A DNA stretch of 64,000 nucleotides from CAMDHY01 sp046156265 (GCF_046156265.1 NZ_JAWDIR010000047.1:1-64000), one strand, 5' to 3'. Positions 8,115 through 17,204 are shown, counted from the first letter of the stretch. Notes: generated from the letters alone by a model not told the origin. Program-made: numbers and translations.

Positions 8115-10573
8115 TCGATCGTGGTTTCGATTTGTGGGTTCAGCGAAATCGCTATTGGCGTGTACAGGTCGATATCCGTCCGTCTGGACTTCAGTGTCAC
8201 GACGAGCGCATAGCGTGTTTGCCGATTGACGATCTCTCGCCTTGCCCGTTCTCTCCACCAACCGCCAACTGGCCGGATACAAAGCGTGTCCCGTCCAAGC
8301 AGATCGACAGCAGGTCCGCTCCAAGTATCGCAATGAAGGGAGCCCGACGAGATGCTATCAGGGCCGAGCAGCCAACGATTGTCGTCTGGACTGGATGGTC
8401 GATGCCCTGGGTCCGTTCGCTCGGAAGCATTTACTCGCTGGCGGAACGCAGCAAGTGACTCGCTCCGACGCCGAAGATCGAAGCGCAGACCGAACGACTG
8501 GTAGCGCTGAGTATCGACATTTGCTGAGAGACCGGGGCTTGGGTCGACAAAATAGGACAATGTGATCTTCAGGTTGACAATTTCATTGCCGAGCGTCTCT
8601 AGTGCGTCGTGGGGTAGCGGAAGCCTATAGTAGTGGCACTCATTGAATTTTCTCGCACCTTGCAGCCGGAAGGGTTGTATCGGGGCTTGTGCGATCAATG
8701 CTAGATGGTCGCGAGCCGATGCAGATGCTCTATCGAAATCCGGAACACCATATCCGTAACGTCTGACCAATGCGTATCGGTCGCGAAGGTACGGTCGTGC
8801 CTCAAATTCGGCTCTCATTGATTCTGTATATTCAGCACTATGCACCATTAGCGCGCGGACAAGCTCTGGCCAATATTCTGGATTTTCTGAAGAGATACGG
8901 GCAGCCATCCTAGCTGCTTGAGCTGCTGCCGCACTCGTTCCGTCGAAAGCCACCAACGGTAGGCGGTCTACGTTCTGGCCTGTGCTCAGCATGCAAAGAG
9001 AGTCAAGTGTAAGCAGGTCCCGTCTAGCCGGGCAAATGGCACGATTGCCAGCCTCCATGACGAGTTCGGGCTTGAATGGAGATCTGCCGTAGCCCCATCC
9101 TACGCTAGTTCGGCTATGGGGACTGAGGTCGCCTGCCTCCGACTGCGGCGTCCAGTCTTCGTATCCTTCATCCGTAATACTCACCGCGTCGGTGTAGCCG
9201 CCGACAGTAAGAGCATTCCATGCCTGCGCGGGATCCTCGATAGGCGCAGCATCATTCCCAGCCCAATCGACGACCCGCATGGCTGGCTCGGTGTTGCCCG
9301 TCGAGATGACAAAGAGGCGGCGGGGCGCATCTTGCTCGTCACCCGGCATCGTTCCTGCGGAAATTTGATCGATCGCCGCACTCCATGTCGTCGGTCGAGC
9401 GCCCGAAACCTCACCGTTTGTGATCGCCATACAAAAAATCCGCTGACGATCGCTGCGGTTTATCTCAGGTAGTGCGACGGCGGCCTGTGTAATGGCGCCG
9501 TAGGCACTGGGTGAATTGGGATCGGCGCCGCGAGGTGGCAGTATCTTCACCGACTCTAAACGGTGAGTAAGGGCCCGCGATGAACCATCAGACAGCGGCG
9601 CTACAAGATCACCGTGCAATGCAATCCCAGCCATTGCAGTTCCGTGACCAGTATGATCGTCAGTGCCCCATATACTGTCATAGGTATATAGGTCTACCTC
9701 GGCCAATGCGGGTTCTAAGAGTGTGTGTGCGCGGTTCACCCCGGTATCGAGCAGGCAAACTGCGGGCACGTCCGCTCCCGGCCATGCTATGCGCTCAGCA
9801 AGGTCGTCGCTCCAGTCGTGCTGAGTGTCTCTTGCATCCTCAATAAAAAATACAGGATTGTCTGATGCTCGTCGTAGCTCGCTGATGACGCCCGTCGCAA
9901 ACATAAGCAGCTCAATCGCCGCTCGGGTCGCAAGCACTGGCACAACGGCGGCTTCAGGAAAATAGAGGCGACGATCTCTACCTGCCGTTCGCAATCCTAG
10001 GGCTTCGCATCGGACATCTAGCTCAGCTTCTGTGTCCCTGTCAGTCCAAACTGACCACCACATCTGATGCAGCGGATCGGTCGGTAGGGCGTGGAGCTCA
10101 TCCGTCCAAAGAACTTCCAACCGCGCTCGGCGGAAGGCTTCGATAGGACCAACTGTTGCCTCACGAGGTGGGCGGCCCGCATCTGACAATGTCCCAGCCC
10201 GGTAGTCGTCGAGAATTTCTAGAAGAGCCACCCGCGCGTGATCAGGCACGAAAAGCGCTACGGTTCGTCCTGCGGCGCTTTCTTTCACAGCCCTTGGCCG
10301 AATTCCCTTTCGTTTGCGTTCTAGGTTGTGTGGGTCGCTCCCTCGCCGCAACTCGACTTCGACATAGCTACCGGAAGGTGGAGGTAGGCGAGCATCAAGA
10401 ATCCTAGCCTCGTCTGCAGCCACGAAAGCGGCCGCCAATTCCCTCATCAGTCGGGCGCCGTGCTGCTGCCGGATACGTACTTCACCAGAGCCGCCTCCGC
10501 CTTGTCCGGCGTATTCACTCGAAGTCCGGAGCGCCGAGATATCTATATGCGGAAGTGCGAACCGTGAGGTCAT
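8099..10573 (-). CDS. ietS: IetS-type subtilisin-like serine protease (S8)
   Basis: 824-residue cytoplasmic S8 protease: no signal peptide and a long N-terminal region (1-260) of its own. The catalytic triad is complete: Asp276 in LLDTGVN, His310 in TGHGTAMAG and Ser547 in DGTSAAAA, with oxyanion Asn427 in STGN. A C-terminal domain of about 260 residues follows. It begins 3 nt after the stop of the AAA ATPase gene and must be co-transcribed. The AAA plus intracellular S8 arrangement is that of IetAS, described on an Agrobacterium Ti plasmid as a toxin (protease)/antitoxin (ATPase) pair that affects plasmid stability, and later reported as an anti-phage system. The assignment rests on architecture, not on a sequence search. 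Base composition is foreign to the flanks. Confidence 0.8.
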   Translation of the reverse strand: MTSRFALPHIDISALRTSSEYAGQGGGGSGEVRIRQQHGARLMRELAAAFVAADEARILDARLPPPSGSYVEVELRRGSDPHNLERKRKGIRPRAVKESAAGRTVALFVPDHARVALLEILDDYRAGTLSDAGRPPREATVGPIEAFRRARLEVLWTDELHALPTDPLHQMWWSVWTDRDTEAELDVRCEALGLRTAGRDRRLYFPEAAVVPVLATRAAIELLMFATGVISELRRASDNPVFFIEDARDTQHDWSDDLAERIAWPGADVPAVCLLDTGVNRAHTLLEPALAEVDLYTYDSIWGTDDHTGHGTAMAGIALHGDLVAPLSDGSSRALTHRLESVKILPPRGADPNSPSAYGAITQAAVALPEINRSDRQRIFCMAITNGEVSGARPTTWSAAIDQISAGTMPGDEQDAPRRLFVISTGNTEPAMRVVDWAGNDAAPIEDPAQAWNALTVGGYTDAVSITDEGYEDWTPQSEAGDLSPHSRTSVGWGYGRSPFKPELVMEAGNRAICPARRDLLTLDSLCMLSTGQNVDRLPLVAFDGTSAAAAQAARMAARISSENPEYWPELVRALMVHSAEYTESMRAEFEARPYLRDRYALVRRYGYGVPDFDRASASARDHLALIAQAPIQPFRLQGARKFNECHYYRLPLPHDALETLGNEIVNLKITLSYFVDPSPGLSANVDTQRYQSFGLRFDLRRRSESLAAFRQRVNASERTDPGHRPSSPDDNRWLLGPDSISSGSLHCDTWSGPAVDLLGRDTLCIRPVGGWWRERARREIVNRQTRYALVVTLKSRRTDIDLYTPIAISLNPQIETTIDLFES

Positions 10574-10576
10574 GCG

Positions 10577-11575
10577 TCAGGGGTGCTTTTCCATGAAGGT
10601 CACCCTCATATCATGCCTGTCAATCAATCGTTTGACTATGTCATCCGTAGATATGGATTTACGCTCGTTGAGAATTGCAGATTTCACCGCATCATCGGTT
10701 GCTCCGACGATCTCCGACTGGCTAAGCAGTCGTGCTGCATCGCACACTTTTTCCCACGCAATGCGCGGTCCTTTCATCGGTCGCAGATGATTTACGATTA
10801 GCGACCGGATCTGCTCGCGCGTTGGTGGCAGGAACTCAAGGACCTGGTCATATCGACGAATTAATGCTCGATCCAATAGTTCAGGATGGTTGGTTGCGCA
10901 AACGATCAAGCTGTCAGTAGGGCTCGCTTCCTCCATGAACTGTAGAAATGAATTAAGTACACGTCGCATCTCTGCGACATCGTTTGGTGTAGTTCTGTGG
11001 CCGCCAACGGCATCAAATTCGTCAAATAAATACACCCCGCGACGCCTTGCGGTCTCGTCGAACACAAGTCGAAGTTTTACCGCGGTCTCCCCCATAAAGC
11101 GGGTAATCAGCCCGTCAAGCCGGATCACAAAGAGCGGGAGATGGAGCTCTCCTGCCAAAGCCTCAGCCGACATAGTTTTACCTGTTCCGGGCGCCCCAAC
11201 GAAAAGGAGCCGTCGACTGGGCACACGCCCATGTTCACGCAACCACTGACGTTTGCGCTGCTGTAAGACCACATCCGAAATGCGCCCGACGAGTTTGTCG
11301 GCAAGTACCAGATCCTTCATCCGGAAGCGTGGCTCTCGCAACTCGATGAGGCCTTCGAGGCTGCCGCGAGGTTGCCCAATCGCGATGGGAACAGAAGGGC
11401 CGCGGGGCTTGCGTCCCCTTGCTCGCTCGATCTCCGCACGCATTTCTTCGGCAGTCGATTTGTGCCCTTGGCGGGCTTCCGCGGCGGCTACCTGCAAGGC
11501 GATGGAGAAAAATGCGTCGTCATCGCCTTCAGCGCGGCTGCGCAGCAGTGCCAGAATTTGCTTTGCGTTGGTCAC
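10577..11575 (-). CDS. ietA: IetA-type AAA ATPase
   Basis: 332-residue AAA protein. An N-terminal helical region (1-90) precedes the ATPase core: Walker A GAPGTGKT (127-134), Walker B VYLFDEFD (181-188), sensor-1 Asn in CATNH (226-230) and Arg fingers in IRRYD (240-241). The core resembles the FtsH/spastin-like clade. I start at GTG 11575, 5 nt after GAGAGG; a longer ATG start at 11608 lacks a ribosome site. In IetAS pairs this subunit is the partner that restrains or directs the protease. It is the promoter-proximal gene, with a LexA box near 11.73 kb, so damage-dependent induction is predicted. Confidence 0.8.
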   Translation of the reverse strand: MTNAKQILALLRSRAEGDDDAFFSIALQVAAAEARQGHKSTAEEMRAEIERARGRKPRGPSVPIAIGQPRGSLEGLIELREPRFRMKDLVLADKLVGRISDVVLQQRKRQWLREHGRVPSRRLLFVGAPGTGKTMSAEALAGELHLPLFVIRLDGLITRFMGETAVKLRLVFDETARRRGVYLFDEFDAVGGHRTTPNDVAEMRRVLNSFLQFMEEASPTDSLIVCATNHPELLDRALIRRYDQVLEFLPPTREQIRSLIVNHLRPMKGPRIAWEKVCDAARLLSQSEIVGATDDAVKSAILNERKSISTDDIVKRLIDRHDMRVTFMEKHP

Positions 11576-11704
11576 GGTAGCCTCTCTCCGGCGACGATAT
11601 CCTATCAAACGCTGGGACCGGGATTATGTTGGCGAGGTGTCCACACATTCCATTTGGCGCTGTGGACGGAGTTTCCGATTCAGCACCGTATGGGAGCAAT
11701 TTCA

Positions 11705-11730
11705 TTAAGATAGCGTGATATTCGAACAAA
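11705..11730. repeat. Right copy of island-edge direct repeat
   Basis: TTAAGA, 10 nt, then TTCGAACAAA; see the left copy at 8099-8114. This copy overlaps the ietA promoter and its LexA half-site, so the similarity may also reflect promoter sequence. Confidence 0.4.
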
Positions 11731-11738
11731 ACAAGAAC
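11707..11738 (-). promoter_or_regulatory. ietA promoter overlapped by a LexA box
   Basis: Read on the minus strand, GTTCTTGTTTTGTTC (11738-11724) is a perfect GTTC-N7-GTTC SOS operator. It covers a sigma-70 -35 element TTGTTT (11734-11729), which is followed after 16 nt by -10 TATCTT (11712-11707). Transcription would begin near 11700 and give a leader of about 125 nt before the ietA GTG. The overlap of operator and -35 is what a LexA-repressed promoter should look like. Confidence 0.75.
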
Positions 11739-11853
11739 ATTTGCGATGCTACCCCCTTATAGGAGCGTTCGAAACACCCTAAAACCCACCCCTCCCACCA
11801 CCCCGTCCCCCCGTGCTAGACCCTCCCCGTCCAATGCGGTGCGGAGGTCGGCG

Positions 11854-13119
11854 ATGCCGGCGCGGGTGGTGATCGTCGGGGCGGGGCAGGGGGGGCTGCA
11901 GGCGGCGGCCTCGCTGCGCCAGGACGGCTTCGAGGGCGAGATCGCGCTGATCGGCGACGAGCCGGGCGTGCCCTACCAGCGGCCGCCGCTGTCGAAGGCC
12001 TACATGCTCGGCGCGTCCACCGCCGCCGACCTGGCGCTGAAGGCCGACAGCTTCTTCGCCGACCAGCGCATCGACCTCCTCGCCGGCGAGACGGTGGCCG
12101 CGATCGACCGCGCTGCCCGCACGGTGACGCTCGGCCCCGGCGCAAGCCCTTCCTCCGGCACGCGCCTTCCCTACGACCACCTCGTGCTCGCCACCGGCGC
12201 CCGCAACCGGCCGCTGCCGGTGCCGGGCGCCGACCTCGACGGCGTCGTGTCGCTCCGCACACTGGCGGACGCCACCGCACTGAAGGCGCGCCTCGCGGAG
12301 GTCGAACGGGTGGTGGTGATCGGCGCCGGCTTCATCGGGCTGGAGTTCGCGTCCGTGGCCGCCAAGCTCGGCCGCCGCGTCACGGTGGTCGAGGCCGTCG
12401 ACCGGCCGATGGCGCGCGTCGTCTCGCCGCCGATCTCTGCCCACTTCACCGCCGCCCACGCGCGCGCCGGCACCGCCTTACGCTTCCGCGCCGGCGTCGC
12501 CCGCATCCTTGGCGACGACGGCCGCGTGGCGGGGGTGGAGCTCGCGGACGGCGAGCGCATCCCGGCCGAGCTCGTCGTCGTCGGCATCGGCGTCAACGCC
12601 AATGCCGAGCTCGCCGCCGCCGCCGGGCTGCCGGTTGCGAACGGCGTCGAGGTCGACGCGTTTCTCTCGACCAGCGACCCCGCCATTTCCGCCGTCGGCG
12701 ACTGCGCGCTGCACCCGAGCCGCTGGTGCGACGGGCCGGTGCGCATCGAATCCGTGCAGAACGCCATCGACCAGGGCAAATGCGTCGCCGCCCGCCTCGT
12801 CGGCCGGCCGGCGCCCTACACGGCGGTGCCGTGGTTCTGGAGCGACCAGGGGCCCGACAAGCTGCAGACCGCGGGCCTTGCCATCGGCGCCGACCGGGCG
12901 GTGGTGCGGGGCGACCCGGAGAGCGGCCGCTTCTCGGCCTTCGTCTATCGCGGCGACAAGCTGGTGGCGGTGGAAAGCGTCAACCGGCCGGCGGACCACA
13001 TGATCGCCCGGCGCCTGCTCGCCGGAGGCCTGTCGCCGAGCCCCGACGAGGCGGCCGACGAGAGCTTCGACCTCAAGGCGCTGGCCGGCACGCCCGGCCG
13101 GGGTGCCGCCGCCGCTTGA
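11854..13119 (+). CDS. FAD-dependent NAD(P)H:ferredoxin/rubredoxin-type oxidoreductase
   Basis: 421-residue flavoprotein of the rubredoxin/putidaredoxin reductase type. FAD-binding GAGQGG (about 8-13), the partner-typical PYQRPPLSKAYMLG, a second dinucleotide fold for NAD(P)H (VVVIGAGFIGLEFASVAAKLG) and the FAD ATG-like motif AVGDCALHPS are visible. It would pass electrons from NAD(P)H to a [2Fe-2S] ferredoxin or rubredoxin of an oxygenase; no such partner is adjacent. The ATG at 11854 has GGAGG 6 nt upstream. This is the first gene right of the island. Confidence 0.88.
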   Translation: MPARVVIVGAGQGGLQAAASLRQDGFEGEIALIGDEPGVPYQRPPLSKAYMLGASTAADLALKADSFFADQRIDLLAGETVAAIDRAARTVTLGPGASPSSGTRLPYDHLVLATGARNRPLPVPGADLDGVVSLRTLADATALKARLAEVERVVVIGAGFIGLEFASVAAKLGRRVTVVEAVDRPMARVVSPPISAHFTAAHARAGTALRFRAGVARILGDDGRVAGVELADGERIPAELVVVGIGVNANAELAAAAGLPVANGVEVDAFLSTSDPAISAVGDCALHPSRWCDGPVRIESVQNAIDQGKCVAARLVGRPAPYTAVPWFWSDQGPDKLQTAGLAIGADRAVVRGDPESGRFSAFVYRGDKLVAVESVNRPADHMIARRLLAGGLSPSPDEAADESFDLKALAGTPGRGAAAA

Positions 13120-13184
13120 CGCCGCGCCGCATCGTTGCGCCGATGCGCGCCCGTCCGCCTTCCTCGAGCCCGAGTGACCCGACC

Positions 13185-14549
13185 ATGACCGCCGTTCCCG
13201 GCTCCAACCGGCCGCCCTCGCACCTCTTCTACCAGACCGGCGCCCGCCGCCCGCGCATCGACCGGGCCGACGGCATTCACATGTGGGACGAGGACGGCCG
13301 CCGGCAGATCGACGGCTCGTCGGGGGCGATGGTCGTCAACATCGGCCATTCCAACGAGAATGTGCTCGCCGCCATGCGGGCGCAGCTTGCCCGCGTCACC
13401 TTCGCCTACCGCCTGCACTTCGAGAACGAGCCGGCCGAGACGCTCGCCGCCCGGCTCTGCGAGAAGATGCCGGCCGGGCTCGACCGCGTCTTCTTCGTCT
13501 CCGGCGGCTCGGAGGCGACCGAATCCTGCCTGAAGCTCGCCCGTCAGTACGCCGTCGCGACCGGCCAGGCCGGGCGCTACAAGGTGATCGGCCGGTTTCC
13601 GAGCTATCACGGCTCGACGCTGGGCGCGCTGTCGGTCACCGGCTACACGCCGCTGACGGCGCCGTTCTCGGCGATGATGCGCGAGATGCCGAAGATCCCG
13701 GCCCCCACCGCCTATCTCGACCGCGACGGGCTGACGATGGAAGAGCGCGGCCTGCGCTATGCCGACATGCTCGACGAGGCGATTCGGCGGGAGGGGGCGG
13801 AGACGGTTCTCGCCTTCATCATGGAGCCGGTCGGCGGCGCCTCCACCGGCGCGCTCGTGGCGCCCGACAGCTACTATCCGCGCATCCGCGAGATCTGCGA
13901 CCGCCACGGCGTCCTCCTTATCCACGACGAGGTGATGAGCGGGGCGGGGCGGACGGGGCGCTTCCTCGGCGGCGACCACTGGGGCTGCCGGCCGGACCTC
14001 GTCGCCATGTCGAAGGGCTTCGCCTCCGGCTATGCGCCGCTCGGCGCCATGATCGCGCCGGCGTGGATGGTCGAGCCGGTGGTGGAAAGCGGCGGCTTCC
14101 AGCACGGCCACACCTATGCCGGCAACCCGCTCGCCTGCGCGACGGGGCTCGCCGTGATGGAGGAGATCGACCGCCTCGGCCTCGTCGACAACGCCGCGCG
14201 GATGGGCGCGCGGATGACGACGCGGCTCGAAGAGCTGATGGCTCGCTTCCCGTTCATCGGCGACGTCCGCGGCAAGGGGCTGCTGCTCGCCGCCGAACTC
14301 GTCGCCGACGCCGAGACGATGGAACCGCTGCCGCCGGGGCTGAACGCCCACCAGCGCCTCGTCGACCTCGCCTACGACCGCGGCCTCATCGTCTATTCGC
14401 GGCGCACCCGCGGCGGCCGCGCCGGCGACCACGTCCTCGTCTGTCCGCCGCTGATCGTGACGGAGGCCGACGTCGACGAGATCGCCGGCATCCTCGGCGA
14501 CGCGCTGGCGGCACTCGCGGCGGAACTCGACCTGCCGGTGGCGGCGTGA
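13185..14549 (+). CDS. Class III PLP aminotransferase (aspartate aminotransferase family)
   Basis: 454-residue fold-type I transaminase. Seen are the substrate-side DSYYPRIREICDRHGVLLIHDEVMSG with the PLP-ring Asp, the Schiff-base Lys in MSKGFASGYAPLGAM, and GHTYAGNPLACATGLAV. The family works on omega-amino acids, amines or beta-alanine with pyruvate or oxoglutarate; the substrate cannot be assigned. It starts 65 nt after the flavoprotein and overlaps the MBL hydrolase gene by 4 nt, so the three may be one transcript. Confidence 0.87.
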   Translation: MTAVPGSNRPPSHLFYQTGARRPRIDRADGIHMWDEDGRRQIDGSSGAMVVNIGHSNENVLAAMRAQLARVTFAYRLHFENEPAETLAARLCEKMPAGLDRVFFVSGGSEATESCLKLARQYAVATGQAGRYKVIGRFPSYHGSTLGALSVTGYTPLTAPFSAMMREMPKIPAPTAYLDRDGLTMEERGLRYADMLDEAIRREGAETVLAFIMEPVGGASTGALVAPDSYYPRIREICDRHGVLLIHDEVMSGAGRTGRFLGGDHWGCRPDLVAMSKGFASGYAPLGAMIAPAWMVEPVVESGGFQHGHTYAGNPLACATGLAVMEEIDRLGLVDNAARMGARMTTRLEELMARFPFIGDVRGKGLLLAAELVADAETMEPLPPGLNAHQRLVDLAYDRGLIVYSRRTRGGRAGDHVLVCPPLIVTEADVDEIAGILGDALAALAAELDLPVAA

Positions 14550-15304
14550 GCGCCGGGCCGGCGGCGGCGCCGCTCGCCGCTGTCGCGGGCTGGTTTTCAC
14601 ATGAAACCGTCGCGCCCGACGTGACGCGGCTGACCGAGCCGTTCCTGCATCCGTTCGTGCGGGCGAACCTCTGGCTGTTCTCGGGGCCGGAGGCGGACCT
14701 CCTCGTCGACACCGGCAACGGCGTCGCGGCGCTTTCCCCCGTCGTCGACGCGCTGCGCCGGCCGGAGCGGCCGCTGGTCGTTTTCGCCAGCCATGCCCAC
14801 GTCGACCACGTCGGCGGCCTGCACGAGTTCGCCACCCGCATCGGCCACGCGGCGGAGGAGGGCGGCTTCGCCCGCGTCGACGACGCCGACACGCTGGCCC
14901 CCTATCTCCGCCAGAGCGCCTACGAGCCCGGCGCGCCGGCGGCCGCGCCGGCCCCGGCGACCGTCTTCATGCGCCCGGCGCCACTGACGCGGGTGGTCCA
15001 CGAAGGCGACACCGTCGACCTCGGCGGCGGCTCGGTGTGGACGGTGCTGCACCTGCCCGGCCACTCGCCGGGCTCGGCGGCGCTGTTCGACGAGCGCACT
15101 GGCACGCTGTTCGCCGGCGACGCCGTCTACGAAGGCGGCCTCGTCGACGACCTCCCGCACTCCGACGTCGGCGTTTACATCGAGACGATGCGCCGCCTCG
15201 CCGACCTCGACCCGCTGCTCGCCTATGCCGGCCACGGCCGCGTCCTCGGCCGCGGCGACGTCGCCCGCATCGCCCGCGGCTACGTGGCGGCAAAGGGCGG
15301 CTGA
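14546..15304 (+). CDS. MBL-fold metallo-hydrolase
   Basis: 252-residue metallo-beta-lactamase-fold protein with the two-metal signature HAHVDH, followed by LPGHSPGS (metal His), FAGDAVYEGG (bridging Asp) and AGHGRVLG (last His). The GTG start overlaps the aminotransferase stop (GTGA), which shows coupling. Possible activities are thioesterase, lactonase or glyoxalase II-like hydrolysis; the conserved pairing with the transaminase suggests a shared substrate pathway that I cannot name. Confidence 0.85.
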   Translation: MSAGPAAAPLAAVAGWFSHETVAPDVTRLTEPFLHPFVRANLWLFSGPEADLLVDTGNGVAALSPVVDALRRPERPLVVFASHAHVDHVGGLHEFATRIGHAAEEGGFARVDDADTLAPYLRQSAYEPGAPAAAPAPATVFMRPAPLTRVVHEGDTVDLGGGSVWTVLHLPGHSPGSAALFDERTGTLFAGDAVYEGGLVDDLPHSDVGVYIETMRRLADLDPLLAYAGHGRVLGRGDVARIARGYVAAKGG

Positions 15305-15355
15305 GGCGCCGCCGGGGCCGGTGGCGATGGGGCTCCTGAAGCCAGATCGGCGGCG

Positions 15356-15363
15356 TTAACCAT
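15356..15363 (+). promoter_or_regulatory. Possible CtrA half-site
   Basis: TTAACCAT, the short CtrA recognition word, lies 56 nt before the Wzz-like gene, and TTAC follows at 15369-15372. A single 8-mer is weak evidence; it is noted because ctrA itself lies in this window. Confidence 0.3.
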
Positions 15364-15418
15364 CTGCTTACCTTGAACGGGTGAATGTGGCGGTGCGCGA
15401 AAAGGGATTCGCATCGTC

Positions 15419-16750
15419 ATGGTCGACCTGTCGATCTTCGCAGAGGGCACCGGAGCCGTGCCGCGCGTGGCGTGGGCCTCGCGGCTCGTTGCTTCCGTGC
15501 GCGACTCGCGGCTGGCGCTGCCGGTCGCGGCGGGCGTGCTCGTCGCCGCACTCGCCTTTCCGTTCGCCGCCCGCATCGTCGATGCGCCGAGCGCCGACGT
15601 GCGCGTGCTCGTCATCGCCGACACCGGGGCGAGCGACGTCGCCGCCGCCGCCCGCCTCGTCGCGGCGCCGGACTTCCTGCGCTCCGTCATCCACCAGTTG
15701 CCGGACGCAACGGCGGAGCGGCTGCGCACCGACCTGCGCGCCGCCACCGTCGGCGGGCGTCTCGCCGCCCTCGTGCCGTCGCTGCCGAGCGCCAGCGCGG
15801 CGGTGCCGGAGAGCGGCCGCGTCGCGGCGCTGGCCGACGCCCTGACGGTGCGCGCCGCCCCCGGCAAGTCGGTGCTGTCGCTGCGCGTCTCCGCCGCCGA
15901 TGCCGATCTCGCCGCTGAGGTCGCCGAGGCCGTCGCCGCCCGTTATGTCGCGCTCGACGCCGAAGTCGGTGGCGGCGCGGCGCGGCTGTTCGTGCGCGGC
16001 ACGCCGAAGCGCTCGACCGGGCTGTTCGCCGCCATCCTCTCGGCGCTCGCCGCCGGCACGGCCGCCGGGATCGGCCTGTTCGCCGCCGACCTGCGCCGCC
16101 GCCGCGCCGCACCGGCCGCGACATCGCTGCCGCCGGTGGCCGGAACCGTGCCGATCGACGTGCGTGTCACCGGGCGGGGTGACGCCGCCGCGGCGCGCCA
16201 GATCGCGGCGGCCCTGTCGCTGCCGTCCTCCGGGCCGCACTGCCTGCTCGTCGCCGGCGAGCCGGCCGCCGCCCGCACCGTCGCCGCCCTCGTCGCCGAG
16301 GCCGGCGAGGCAGCGGAACAGACGATCCTGATCGACCTGACGGTCGCGACAGCCGCCGCCGCCGGCTTCGGCGCGCTGCTCGCCGGCGAGGCCTCGTTCG
16401 GAGAGGCGATCGTCCGCCGTCCGGGCTCCTACGCGCACCACCTCGAAGACGCGCCAATCGGCCCGGTCATCGAGGCGGACGGCAGCCGCGAGCGCTTCCA
16501 CACGGTGCTCGAGGCGCTGCAGCAGACCTATGAGCGCGTCGTCGTGGTGCTCGATCCCGTGGCGCGGCCCGACCTTCTCGCCGCCGCCGCACCGCACGCC
16601 GCCGCCGCCGTGTTCGCCTTCGAGCGCGGCGACTGCCCGCCCGCCTCGGTCAGCGCGCACGCCGCGATCAGCGCCGCCATCCGCGGCCCGCTCGTCGCCG
16701 CCGCCCTTGCGCCGGCGCCGGAGCATCCGAGCCTGCAACTCGCGGCGTGA
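15419..16750 (+). CDS. Wzz/BY-kinase-like membrane protein without a P-loop
   Basis: 443-residue, Ala-rich protein laid out like a polysaccharide co-polymerase fused to a tyrosine-kinase domain. The order is a short cytoplasmic N-terminus, membrane helix 1 (about 33-52), a periplasmic part, membrane helix 2 (about 203-222, then basic LRRRRA) and a cytoplasmic domain whose strands fit a CpsD/Wzc kinase: HCLLVAGEPAAART ... TILIDLTVA ... YERVVVVLDPV. At the P-loop position, where family members have G-x-GKT/S, this protein has EPAAART and so should not bind ATP in the usual way. The C-terminus lacks a tyrosine cluster. Likely a regulatory or scaffold descendant in exopolysaccharide export; no glycosyltransferases are adjacent. 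Confidence 0.5.
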   Translation: MVDLSIFAEGTGAVPRVAWASRLVASVRDSRLALPVAAGVLVAALAFPFAARIVDAPSADVRVLVIADTGASDVAAAARLVAAPDFLRSVIHQLPDATAERLRTDLRAATVGGRLAALVPSLPSASAAVPESGRVAALADALTVRAAPGKSVLSLRVSAADADLAAEVAEAVAARYVALDAEVGGGAARLFVRGTPKRSTGLFAAILSALAAGTAAGIGLFAADLRRRRAAPAATSLPPVAGTVPIDVRVTGRGDAAAARQIAAALSLPSSGPHCLLVAGEPAAARTVAALVAEAGEAAEQTILIDLTVATAAAAGFGALLAGEASFGEAIVRRPGSYAHHLEDAPIGPVIEADGSRERFHTVLEALQQTYERVVVVLDPVARPDLLAAAAPHAAAAVFAFERGDCPPASVSAHAAISAAIRGPLVAAALAPAPEHPSLQLAA

Positions 16751-16810
16751 GCCGTCGGCTGTCCGGGCGTTTTCGCGCGCGGACCGGCTCCACGGATGCA
16801 ATGCCGCTGG

Positions 16811-17032
16811 CTATCCCCCCTCGCCCGGCCGTGGCCGCTCCATCCACCAGACGATGAGGGCGGCCGGCAGCACCCAGCCGAGGCCGACAATCGTGAAGAA
16901 GACGAGCTGGACGGCGCGGCCCTTGTCGGCCATCGCCACCGAACCGACCGCCATCGCGATCAGCGCATAGACGCTGACGAGGGTGACGAGCAGCACGGTG
17001 CCGATCAGCTTGCGGCGGCGGGAACGGGTCAT
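16811..17032 (-). CDS. DUF2842 family membrane protein
   Basis: 73-residue inner-membrane protein with a basic N-terminus (TRSRRRK) and two membrane helices (LIGTVLLVTLVSVYALIAMAVGSV and the region around VQLVFFTIVGLGWVLPAALIVWWM). DUF2842 is largely restricted to alphaproteobacteria and has no assigned function. I prefer ATG 17032, 6 nt after GGAGAG, over ATG 17038, which touches that site. It is divergent from ctaA. Confidence 0.8.
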   Translation of the reverse strand: MTRSRRRKLIGTVLLVTLVSVYALIAMAVGSVAMADKGRAVQLVFFTIVGLGWVLPAALIVWWMERPRPGEGG

Positions 17033-17204
17033 CGTCATCTCTCCGGCGGTCGCGACGCGTCGTCGCGCGACCGTGGGCGGGGCGGGCGGGGGCGAAGCGG
17101 CGCCCTAGAATGCGCTGAATGCCCCGTGCGGGCCGTCAGCGTCCCGTGGCCTCTCGCCACATGGGCCGGTCGGCCGCGCGCGTCAACCGGAAGCCGCCGC
17201 ACCC

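Larger units (their letters stand above)
8099..11738. other. AT-richer genomic island carrying ietAS
   Basis: Between about 8.1 and 11.74 kb the sequence drops clearly in GC and loses the strong third-position G/C bias of both flanks. Codons such as AAA, ATA and TTA, rare elsewhere, are frequent, and many short stop-free shadows seen in the rest of the window disappear. The island holds only the two genes ietA and ietS on the minus strand and their promoter. No integrase, transposase or tRNA is visible, so the entry mechanism is unknown. Both edges carry related repeats. Confidence 0.8.
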
